Shown here one piece after another: positions 10,139 to 17,847 of a stretch of DNA of 64,000 nucleotides. The stretch lies in the NCBI RefSeq assembly GCF_900110245.1, contig NZ_FOCZ01000014.1:115387-179386 (forward strand), given 5' to 3'. This DNA comes from Niastella yeongjuensis. Lineage in GTDB: Bacteria > Bacteroidota > Bacteroidia > Chitinophagales > Chitinophagaceae. Numbering within the stretch: the stretch's first letter is position 1; every line of letters starts with the position of its first letter. The notes under the pieces were generated by a model. That model did not search any database. It was not told where the DNA came from and saw only the letters and a list, made by a program, of their open reading frames with translations. A program made the position numbers and the translations under genes.

Positions 10139-10349
10139 AAAGGCAGCAGGCAATGGAGAAAGGCAGAAGGCCCTCCTACGCCGAGGCTCCGGCGGGCGAT
10201 GCAGAAAGGCCGCGACTCGGAAACCAAAAGCTAATACCTGAGAACTAATAACTCAAGAACCTAAGAACTCAAAAACCTAAGGACCTAATAACCTAATAAC
10301 CGGAACCCGAACTTTCAACTTTAAACTTTAAACTTTCAACTTTCAACTA
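10139..10349 (-). repeat. Composite repeat locus 2 (modules D-B-E-C read on the minus strand)
   Basis: This fills the spacer between the SDR gene and the CHU_C gene and touches the stop codon of the latter. Read on the minus strand it has module D (units like TTGAAAGTTTAAAGTT, 10310-10349), B (GGTTATTAGGTTCTTAGG-like 8-mers, 10225-10305), E (GC-rich, with TCGCCCGCCGGAGCC, 10170-10215) and C (CCTTCTGCC-like, 10139-10169). Order and relative orientation match loci 1, 3 and 4. Confidence 0.75.
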
Positions 10350-12977
10350 TCGTAACAAAACTGCAGTTCCCTTTCTCATAACTACTTTACCGGTGTAATC
10401 CGTTCCGCGGGCCATCCATACATAGGTGCCGGGGTCCTGGCGTTTGCCGCCGATGGTGCCATCCCACCCTGCTTCGGCCGAATAGCTTCTGTATACCATT
10501 TGTCCCCAGCGGTTGAATACGCAGAAATAATCGAGCGTGGCAATACCAACCGGTATTGGCCGCAGTACGTTGTTGCGACTGCTACCCGGGACAAAAGCAT
10601 TCGGGACAAAAATATCAGGCATTGTTTTAAACACCTTTATGTTGATGGTATCCAGGTCGTAGCACCCTTCAGCCGTATAAGCTCTTAACTGGTAAGTGAA
10701 ATTATCATCCAGGATGGCAACGGCGTTGGAAATATCGTTCCGGTTAAGGTGCAGGGGCGGTTGCCATTCGTAAAAATCGGAACCCTGGCCATTTAATTGC
10801 AACGGTTGGCCCACCACTATGGAAGTGTCTCTGCCGGCAAAAGCAATGATCTCATTTTTCACATTCACCACTACCGTATCCCTGCCTGGTTTGGGGCAAC
10901 CGAGCGTATCATACACGCTAAGCACATACGATGTTGTTCTTTTAGGCCAGGCCAATGGATCTAAACTATTTGGATCGCTTAACGTACTTACGGGACTCCA
11001 AAGAAAGCGATACCCTACCATACTGGCGTGCAGGCTGGCCGTATCTTCATAACAAACAAGCGTATCGGCGCCCGCCCTGGCTATGGGGTATGGGATGGTG
11101 TACAGGGTAACATCATCTTCTGCAAAACATTTACCAATATGCGCTACCACATGGTAGGTGGTGTTTAAAGCAGGGCGCACCCACGGTTGTTTCACATTGG
11201 GATTATCGAAGTAGCTCGGAATGTTCGATGTCCATTCAAACTTCAGCCCATCCGTCTGTGGATCTAACTGAACCGTATCGGTAAGGCAAATGGTGCTGTC
11301 GACACCCGCACTTAACGTTACAAAATCAACCACCCGCACCCGCACATCAGCTGTATTCACACATCCGTTTTCGTTTAGGGTAACGGTATAGGTAGTAGTG
11401 GTCTTTGGCCATACCAACGGGTTGGGCGTATTTTCATACAGCATGTTATATACGGGCGACCAGGAGAAGATCCCATTGCCGCCGGCAATCAGGGGCAACG
11501 TATCGATGCTGCAGATCAATGTATCGGTAAAAGGCAGATAAATAAGAGGCTTGTCACGCACATCGGCCACATTGGTAATGGTGGCCACACAACCCTTGTC
11601 GCTTTCTACGGTCAGCGTGGCTGTTTTTAAACCGGTGGTGCTGTACTTCCAACCCGGGTTTTGCACAGTAGACACATCATTAATAGTAGTTTCATCGCCA
11701 AAATCCCAGGTCCATTTTGCCGGCCGCCCATACCTTGAAGTAGTTTGATCAATGAATTGCAATGGCAGCAACAAACAACTACCCTGTACTGTAAATGCGG
11801 GGAAGAAACCGGGATACACTTTTGCCAGCGTTGTGGTCTCATCTTCACACTGTCCGGCCAATACCACTTTCAACTTAACGGTATACGTACCGGTATCTGC
11901 ATATTGATGCTGAACGCGGCCTTCCAAATCGGTGGTGGTTTCAACAGGCGAACCATCACCAAAATCCCAGGTGTATTCAGAACCGCCTGGGTTTACCTGC
12001 TCGTTTTTAAAAGTTACCAGGAAATCGTCGCAAAAAGAATAGTCGGGATCCAGCAGGGCTTCCAGCGGAATACAATCCGATACTTTTACATGCACGTCCT
12101 TTCTATGAATATTGATCAACCGACCCCGGCGGTATTCATACGCACAAACTGTGATCACATATTGACCAATTGTCGAAGGAGCAATACCGCTGATAATACC
12201 CGTTTTGGAATTGATGGTCACTAAACCGCCCAACGGGGCATTGCCATTGAAGGGTCCCTTGTAATTCAATGCTGAATAAGGCGGCCTTGATGCTACTGAA
12301 GGATTGGGTGCGCTGGGCGAAGCTCCAGAAAAACCGCTGCAAAACGTATAGGCCAGGGAATCGGTACCATCGGGTTCAGTAGCAGCAAAACTCAACCTAA
12401 AATTACTGCCGCGGCAAATGGCGGTAGCATCGTTGGGTAAGAACCGGGGGCTTGAATTTTCGTAGGCGTCTGGTAATACATTGGTGCCGGGAATTTCACA
12501 CGCATAGGTAGCACCCACGGAATTACTGGGTGCGGTCAGGTTTATGATATTATTGATCCGGCAACACCGCTGATAAGCAATGGTGTATCCGTCTGCATTG
12601 ATGGGTACTGTAATTTCTGTGGAAAACGAGCGCACGCGATAGCAAACATCCGTTGGCGGATTGCTGATGCAGGGATTGGAATTTGGATCGAACCGCAGAA
12701 AGACATCGTTTATATAAGGCGCTGTAACCGGATTGCCACGTTGTGCATTGGTAGATTTATCGAATATGGTTAGCCCGATCTCCGTATCGAGCTGTCCGCT
12801 GCTGGTAGCACTACAATCGATATATAACTTTAACGTAACCCGATATTTGGAAGAATTGGCAACGTCACCCGGTCCCAGATATTCATAAAACATTTCTCCG
12901 CCCTTAATATGCTCGGCAAAGAGGGACTGGATCGTTCCAAAAAACAATAACAAAGCTATCGCCAGGGTTCTTCTCAT
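10347..12977 (-). CDS. Exported PKD-domain protein with type IX (type B, CHU_C) sorting domain
   Basis: The 876-residue protein has a signal peptide (MRRTLAIALLLFFGTIQSLF, then AEHIKGGE), an N-terminal extracellular region with paired Cys, two PKD domains (EYTWDFGDGSP near residue 335 and KWTWDFGDETT near 420), repeated Ig/SprB-like segments containing LWPKTTTTYTVT-type strands, and a C-terminal domain of about 90 residues (VFNRWGQMVYRSY, GWDGTIGGKRQDPGTYVW). The last is the gliding-motility-associated CHU_C type, the type B signal recognised by the type IX system. It is predicted to be displayed on or released from the cell. It is third in an operon with a hydrolase and a DUF4105 protein (gaps 26 and 12 nt). 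Adhesin or surface-matrix roles are likely but unproven. Confidence 0.9.
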   Translation of the reverse strand: MRRTLAIALLLFFGTIQSLFAEHIKGGEMFYEYLGPGDVANSSKYRVTLKLYIDCSATSSGQLDTEIGLTIFDKSTNAQRGNPVTAPYINDVFLRFDPNSNPCISNPPTDVCYRVRSFSTEITVPINADGYTIAYQRCCRINNIINLTAPSNSVGATYACEIPGTNVLPDAYENSSPRFLPNDATAICRGSNFRLSFAATEPDGTDSLAYTFCSGFSGASPSAPNPSVASRPPYSALNYKGPFNGNAPLGGLVTINSKTGIISGIAPSTIGQYVITVCAYEYRRGRLINIHRKDVHVKVSDCIPLEALLDPDYSFCDDFLVTFKNEQVNPGGSEYTWDFGDGSPVETTTDLEGRVQHQYADTGTYTVKLKVVLAGQCEDETTTLAKVYPGFFPAFTVQGSCLLLPLQFIDQTTSRYGRPAKWTWDFGDETTINDVSTVQNPGWKYSTTGLKTATLTVESDKGCVATITNVADVRDKPLIYLPFTDTLICSIDTLPLIAGGNGIFSWSPVYNMLYENTPNPLVWPKTTTTYTVTLNENGCVNTADVRVRVVDFVTLSAGVDSTICLTDTVQLDPQTDGLKFEWTSNIPSYFDNPNVKQPWVRPALNTTYHVVAHIGKCFAEDDVTLYTIPYPIARAGADTLVCYEDTASLHASMVGYRFLWSPVSTLSDPNSLDPLAWPKRTTSYVLSVYDTLGCPKPGRDTVVVNVKNEIIAFAGRDTSIVVGQPLQLNGQGSDFYEWQPPLHLNRNDISNAVAILDDNFTYQLRAYTAEGCYDLDTINIKVFKTMPDIFVPNAFVPGSSRNNVLRPIPVGIATLDYFCVFNRWGQMVYRSYSAEAGWDGTIGGKRQDPGTYVWMARGTDYTGKVVMRKGTAVLLR

Positions 12978-13003
12978 TAGGCTGGGCTACAACACTGTTT
13001 ACG

Positions 13004-13813
13004 TTATACAAATTGGCCATTCATCAAAAAGTCTGAAACAAAAATGTTACTTAGTTCAGGTTCTTCCCACATTCCCATATGGCCGGATTGTTCAAGTGTA
13101 TGAATATATGACAATCCAGGCATATAAGACTGTTGCATTACCTGCTCGTATGGCACGGTATTATCCAATTTTCCCATAATGAACAACACAGGGCGGGAAA
13201 AGTTTTTGAGAACGTGCGTCCTATCGGGACGCACCATCATGGCCTGGTAATAATTTACGAGTGCCAGGCCTACAAAGTTGGTGTAGCGGGCTAATATTTT
13301 ATTCACCAGTTCGGGCTGGCGTTTTTTTGTTACGTCGGCAAAAAGATTGGGATAAGATTGCTCTAAAAATTTGGTAGCACCATATTGCTGAATGAATTCT
13401 ATGCCCCGGCGCCGGGCAGTCTTTTTTTCTTCACTATCAGCATAGGCAGTGGAATGAAACAAACCGAAAGATTCGAGGCGGTCGGGGAACATTTCTGCAA
13501 ACGCCAGGGTAATATATCCACCCATGCTATGCCCGATCATACTGGCTGTTTTAATATTTTCCTGGTCCATTATCTGGCGAATGCATTCGGCAAAATATTC
13601 CATGGACCAGGTTATATCATTAACGGGTGAATGGCCACTGCCAGGCAGATCGGGGATGATCAGTTGAAATTTGCTTTTTAAATATTCTACCTGATGCTCC
13701 CAAACAGTACCATCTTCAGCAAAGCCATGTATCAACACAACGGGTTGCCCCTGCCCTTCTACACGATAAAATACCGGTTTATCATTTAGAAGAATATTGT
13801 TTTCAGTTGCCAT
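13004..13813 (-). CDS. Alpha/beta-fold hydrolase
   Basis: The 269-residue cytoplasmic protein shows the alpha/beta hydrolase pattern: oxyanion strand VVLIHGFAEDG (about residue 26), nucleophile elbow GHSMGG (Ser near residue 94), a late acid region (FIMGKLDNTVP) and catalytic His in SGHMGMWEEP near the C terminus. No lid or subfamily motif fixes the substrate; esterase or C-C hydrolase activity is possible. It lies 12 nt after the DUF4105 gene and 26 nt before the CHU_C gene, so the three are probably one transcript. Confidence 0.9.
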   Translation of the reverse strand: MATENNILLNDKPVFYRVEGQGQPVVLIHGFAEDGTVWEHQVEYLKSKFQLIIPDLPGSGHSPVNDITWSMEYFAECIRQIMDQENIKTASMIGHSMGGYITLAFAEMFPDRLESFGLFHSTAYADSEEKKTARRRGIEFIQQYGATKFLEQSYPNLFADVTKKRQPELVNKILARYTNFVGLALVNYYQAMMVRPDRTHVLKNFSRPVLFIMGKLDNTVPYEQVMQQSYMPGLSYIHTLEQSGHMGMWEEPELSNIFVSDFLMNGQFV

Positions 13814-13825
13814 GGCCTGAAGGTA

Positions 13826-15049
13826 CTACAATTCAATATCTATCGCCTTTGAGCTTTGGAAAATGTTTGCTGCGTTCGTAGTTGCTCGTTTTTTCAACGG
13901 TAAATTCCCGCGGAAATAACTCCGCATTAACAGGATGCCCAATAACGGCAATACGGCAACATTAATTTGCTGTGGAATAAAGAACCAGCAGAGCGTAAAT
14001 AATAAGGTGAGTACAAATACAATGCGGAAATATTGTTGCAGCCATTTCCTTTTTAAATACACCACAAACGCCGCCAGGAAATGGGTGGGCAATGCCCAGA
14101 ATACATTGAAGTTATTACGGCAAACCGTATCAACCCGTATAGCCCATAAGGTTACGATCAGGATACCGAAGATGCCAACGAAAAGAAAGAAGATGCAGTC
14201 AAATACATTCAGGGACCGCTGCGCCCACTTGTTGTTGCTGAATGATAACAATCCGGTTATAACAAACAGTATAGAGAATAAAAACATCGGCGTGACCAGG
14301 TTCACTGCCGGCGGAACAGGCGGAGCGGCAACAACGGTTTGCGTATGCGCTAACAACGGGTGACCATCAGCAATTGCCTGATCGATCCCTTTCATCAGGT
14401 AATCTGGTAAAAACATCGACTGATCGTTTGTTACCCGGTCATCGAGGTTACTGCCCAAACACATATCGATGCCAAACTTGCTCCAGCTTTGATTGCTTTT
14501 ATCGAGATAAGTATGTATCAGGTTACGGTAGGTAGGTATTTTTTCCGGAAGAATGTTTTTGAAAACTATGGAAGCGCCGGTTTGCCGAACAATCATATCG
14601 CGGGCGCGGGTTGTACAATTGTCGGTATGGAAATAATAGTTGTAGTACCGGTTTTGCTCCTGGGCGTTTTCCTGCAGGGCGGCATACATGTGTTGTTTTT
14701 GTTCGCCGGTCAGCAGTAATTCCTGTTCAATAACACCCCGGTGTTCGTATTGGTATTCCTGTAAAAATTCCTGATACGAATAATTGGAAAGGGCATACAA
14801 CATGATCCCCCTGGTAAACTTGGCATAAAAATTAGGATCGCGGTCATCGAAAGTACCGTAGTTATAAGCCATATCTACACCGCGGGCACTGTCGGTAACC
14901 CGCAGGGCAGTGTGCCCAAAGGTTGAATACAATTCCACGCCCGGGCTGCAGGTAAGCAAACTGATGCGCAGATGACTTGTGTCGGTTTGGGCGAAAGTAG
15001 AGAAAGAGCTAATCAGGATAAGACATGACAATATACTACGAAGATTCAT
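13826..15049 (-). CDS. DUF4105 (Lnb N-terminal-like) membrane protein
   Basis: The 407-residue protein has a signal peptide (MNLRSILSCLILISSFSTFA), an N-terminal periplasmic DUF4105 domain to about residue 200 (LLTCSPGVELYSTFGHTALR, YNYGTFD, and CTTRARDM), and a C-terminal part with about four transmembrane helices (from residue 250) ending in a basic tail. DUF4105 resembles the N-terminal domain of lacto-N-biosidase LnbX-type proteins and has conserved His and Cys residues, but its biochemical role is not established. It is the first gene of the DUF4105-hydrolase-CHU_C operon and lies 130 nt after guaB. Confidence 0.88.
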   Translation of the reverse strand: MNLRSILSCLILISSFSTFAQTDTSHLRISLLTCSPGVELYSTFGHTALRVTDSARGVDMAYNYGTFDDRDPNFYAKFTRGIMLYALSNYSYQEFLQEYQYEHRGVIEQELLLTGEQKQHMYAALQENAQEQNRYYNYYFHTDNCTTRARDMIVRQTGASIVFKNILPEKIPTYRNLIHTYLDKSNQSWSKFGIDMCLGSNLDDRVTNDQSMFLPDYLMKGIDQAIADGHPLLAHTQTVVAAPPVPPAVNLVTPMFLFSILFVITGLLSFSNNKWAQRSLNVFDCIFFLFVGIFGILIVTLWAIRVDTVCRNNFNVFWALPTHFLAAFVVYLKRKWLQQYFRIVFVLTLLFTLCWFFIPQQINVAVLPLLGILLMRSYFRGNLPLKKRATTNAANIFQSSKAIDIEL

Positions 15050-15057
15050 CAGGATGA

Positions 15058-15176
15058 ATTTAAACGTTACCGGTTACCGGTCACCGGTTACCAGTTCGCG
15101 GAAATCGGAGTGACAAATATTAAGGATTAGTCCCGAATATAAGCCCGGCAACCGGAAACTGGTAACTGGCAACCAT
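15058..15176. repeat. A-family repeat (ACCGGTTACCGG units) between guaB and the DUF4105 gene
   Basis: The spacer contains tandem and inverted copies of GGTTACC/ACCGG words (GTTACCGGTTACCGGTCACC at 15063-15082, then ACCGGAAACTGGTAACTGG near 15151). The same word family is found at 382-416 and at 17570-17693. No gene or terminator is seen in it. Confidence 0.6.
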
Positions 15177-15179
15177 GTA

Positions 15180-16682
15180 TTATCGTCTACTATAGTTCGG
15201 CGCTTCTCTTGTAATTTCAATATCGTGCGCGTGGCTTTCTTTCATACCGGCATTGGTAATGCGAACAAACTGTGCCTGCTGTAAAGCTTTGATGTCTTTT
15301 GCACCGCAATAGCCCATACCTGATCTAAGGCCACCTACATATTGATAAACGATCTCACTCAAATTACCTTTAAATGCCACCCGGCCTTCAATGCCTTCGG
15401 GTACATATTTTTTAATATCGGCCTCTACATCCTGGAAGTAGCGGTCGCCGCTACCCTGGCTCATAGCACCCAGTGAACCCATACCCCGGTATTGTTTGAA
15501 TTTCCGGCCTTCATAGATGATGGTTTCGCCAGGGCTTTCTTCGGTTCCGGCAAAAATGCTGCCCATCATTACCATGTTGGCGCCAGCGGCCAGTGCTTTC
15601 ACCATATCGCCGGTATAACGGATACCGCCATCGGCAATTAAGGGGATACCCAATTTATTCAATACAGAAGCGGCTTCCATAATAGCTGTGATCTGCGGAA
15701 CGCCGGCTCCGGCAACGATACGGGTAGTACAAATTGAACCGGGTCCAATACCTACTTTTACCGCATCTGCCCCTGCTTCGGCCATGGCCTTTGCTCCGGC
15801 AGCTGTACCTACGTTACCAGATATTACCTGCAGCTTTTTAAAGTTTTTCTTCAAGGTCTTCAACGCTTCAAGCACCCCTTTGCTATGGCCATGTGCACTA
15901 TCCAGACAAACTACATCAACGCCAATTTGTTGCAGTGCGGCAGCCCGGTCGAGCAGGTCGCGGGTAATACCCAGCGCTGCACCCACCAGTAAACGGCCGT
16001 ATGAGTCCTTTACTGCATTGGGGTAGCTCACTACCTGCAGAATGTCGCGGTAAGTGATCAGTCCAAACAAGGTACCGTCTTTTTTAACGACCGGTAACTT
16101 TTCAATTTTATGTTGTTGTAAAATCTTTTCTGCCTTTTTGAGGGTAGTGCCTTCAGGGGCGGTAACGAGGTTTTCGCGGGTCATTACCTCACTTACAATG
16201 CGTTTGCTATCAGTTTCAAAACGCAGATCGCGATTGGTTAAAATACCAACCAGCTTTTTATTATTATCAACGATGGGAATACCACCGATGCGGTTTTCTT
16301 TCATTAACCGTTGGGCGTCGGCAATGGTGGCGTCTTCATGCAGGGTAATAGGGTCAAAAATAATCCCGGCTTCACTTCTTTTCACTTTCCGCGCCTGTTC
16401 AACCTGTTTTTCAATACTCATATTCTTATGCAGAATACCCAAACCGCCTTCACGGGCCAGGGCAATTGCCAGGTTAGCCTCTGTTACCGTATCCATGGCG
16501 GCCGATAACATGGGAACATTTAGCTTGATATTTTTGGTAAGCCAGGTGCTTATATCTACCTCTCTGGGTAGCACTTGTGAATAAGCGGGAACCAGTAAAA
16601 CGTCATCAAACGTTAAACCTTCACCAAAAAACTTACTTGACTGGGGGGATTTTTTCTGTGGAGCACTATTTCTTGTTGCCAT
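15180..16682 (-). CDS. guaB: Inosine-5'-monophosphate dehydrogenase
   Basis: GuaB oxidises IMP to XMP with NAD+, the committed step of GMP synthesis. The 500-residue product has the catalytic TIM barrel split by a CBS pair (ANRIGGIP-like and EKLPVVKK segments, about residues 105-220), the active-site loop GPGSICTTR with the catalytic Cys, and the flap region around GYCGAKD. The ATG at 16680-16682 is chosen over a possible codon at 16688 because the promoter -7 box (16686-16693) lies between them. Length is normal. It stands alone, divergent from the XRE/S24 regulator. Confidence 0.97.
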   Translation of the reverse strand: MATRNSAPQKKSPQSSKFFGEGLTFDDVLLVPAYSQVLPREVDISTWLTKNIKLNVPMLSAAMDTVTEANLAIALAREGGLGILHKNMSIEKQVEQARKVKRSEAGIIFDPITLHEDATIADAQRLMKENRIGGIPIVDNNKKLVGILTNRDLRFETDSKRIVSEVMTRENLVTAPEGTTLKKAEKILQQHKIEKLPVVKKDGTLFGLITYRDILQVVSYPNAVKDSYGRLLVGAALGITRDLLDRAAALQQIGVDVVCLDSAHGHSKGVLEALKTLKKNFKKLQVISGNVGTAAGAKAMAEAGADAVKVGIGPGSICTTRIVAGAGVPQITAIMEAASVLNKLGIPLIADGGIRYTGDMVKALAAGANMVMMGSIFAGTEESPGETIIYEGRKFKQYRGMGSLGAMSQGSGDRYFQDVEADIKKYVPEGIEGRVAFKGNLSEIVYQYVGGLRSGMGYCGAKDIKALQQAQFVRITNAGMKESHAHDIEITREAPNYSRR

Positions 16683-16685
16683 GTG

Positions 16686-16718
16686 CAAAGATAGGATGGC
16701 TCAACAATACACTCCAAA
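16686..16718 (-). promoter_or_regulatory. guaB promoter (TTTG-N21-TATCTTTG), abutting the start codon
   Basis: On the minus strand a -33 TTTG (16715-16718) is followed after 21 nt by TATCTTTG (16686-16693), a full match to the Bacteroidota consensus TTTG-N19-21-TAnnTTTG. Only three bases (CAC) separate the box from the guaB ATG, so transcription should start at or about the A of the ATG. Confidence 0.75.
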
Positions 16719-16790
16719 TGAAATTTTAATGACCACTTTTCACATTTTATGATAAAATAATTAGTATTTTAGCGCTAAACTTATTAGTCT

Positions 16791-17540
16791 ATGTCAACGG
16801 CCGGTAAAAATCTGAAGTATCTGCGTAAACTACGCGGGTGGACACAGGAAGAATTTGCCACCAAATTACAGATCAAACGCTCTCTGTTGGGCGCTTATGA
16901 AGAAGAACGGGCTGAACCCCGTATCGATGTACTGGAACTGGTTGGTGAACTATTCAAACTCACATTGGATGAGTTGTTGTTGAAAGACCTGGCAGACAGC
17001 AAGGGCAATTACCTGGCTAAACGACGTGCGCAAAAATTAAGCGCCGGCACTAATGAAATTCAATTTGTACCGGTAAAAGCAGCCGCCGGTTACCTGGCAG
17101 GTTATGCCGATCCGGAATTTATTGATGAACTGAATACCTTCACCCTTCCCATGCTGGCACCCGGCCAATACCGTGCCTTTGAAATAGTGGGTGATTCCAT
17201 GCTGCCAACCCCAAGCGGATCGATCATCGTGGGTGAAAAGGTAGAAGACATCAATGATGTAAAGAACAGCTTCACCTATATAGTGGTATCGCGCAATGAA
17301 GGCATTGTGTACAAAAGAGTGATGAAGAACAACCGCACCAGGAACAAGTACACCCTTGTGAGCGACAACCCCACCTATCAGCCTTACCAGGTGAATGGCG
17401 AAGACATCATTGAAGTCTGGAAAGCCATGATGATCATTGGAAAGGCCAATGCACAACCGCACTGGAATGTAAACCAACTGGCCAATGTAGTAAATACATT
17501 ACAGGAGCAGGTGAGCTATCTAAAGAAGAAGATAAACTAG
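16791..17540 (+). CDS. XRE-family regulator with LexA/S24-like C-terminal domain
   Basis: The 249-residue protein has an N-terminal helix-turn-helix (KYLRKLRGWTQEEFATKLQI, residues about 8-60) and a C-terminal S24 peptidase-like domain with GDSM (putative nucleophile Ser near residue 134) and YKRV (putative Lys near 174). An AAAGYLAGYADP stretch before the domain includes an Ala-Gly pair of the sort cleaved in LexA/CI proteins. The tail forms a short coiled coil (NTLQEQVSYLKKKIN). This domain architecture is common in Bacteroidota genomes without prophages; autocleavage upon DNA damage is possible but unproven. It is divergent from guaB. Confidence 0.88.
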   Translation: MSTAGKNLKYLRKLRGWTQEEFATKLQIKRSLLGAYEEERAEPRIDVLELVGELFKLTLDELLLKDLADSKGNYLAKRRAQKLSAGTNEIQFVPVKAAAGYLAGYADPEFIDELNTFTLPMLAPGQYRAFEIVGDSMLPTPSGSIIVGEKVEDINDVKNSFTYIVVSRNEGIVYKRVMKNNRTRNKYTLVSDNPTYQPYQVNGEDIIEVWKAMMIIGKANAQPHWNVNQLANVVNTLQEQVSYLKKKIN

Positions 17541-17569
17541 TATAAGTTCAGCTACACGTCTAACTAATT

Positions 17570-17693
17570 GTTCCCGGTTACCGGTCCCCGGTTTCCGGGC
17601 GTTTTCATTGAGCATCCCAATCAATTTCGACATCCCCTAACTGGGTATTGGTTCCCCGGTATTTGGTACCCGGTAACTGATAACCAGAATCTT
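17570..17693. repeat. A-family repeat in the spacer before the DUF5916 gene
   Basis: The 307-nt spacer 17541-17847 holds GGTTACCGG/CCCCGG words (for example CCCGGTTACCGGTCCCCGG near 17573 and CCGGTATTTGGTACCCGG near 17656). The rest, 17694-17847, contains AT-rich upstream sequence of the following gene with no box matching the promoter consensus exactly. Confidence 0.55.
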
Positions 17694-17847
17694 CTTATAT
17701 TTAGCGATATTTGAAGGGGCCTGTCTACGTGCGACCAGACATTCCCACCCGTAATTTGTAATACCTCCTTTCCTATTTAATGGTTAGCGATAACCACGTT
17801 ACCCGTCTGCGTTATATACAATACTATTTTGCCCCTTAACACGATCT

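Noticed and set aside
11745..12224. Long plus-strand frame inside the CHU_C gene
   Set aside because: It is the shadow of the 876-residue PKD/CHU_C protein; composition is atypical and no start or family signal is present. The same holds for 13935-14363, 16054-16584, 28646-29134 and 62370-62987.
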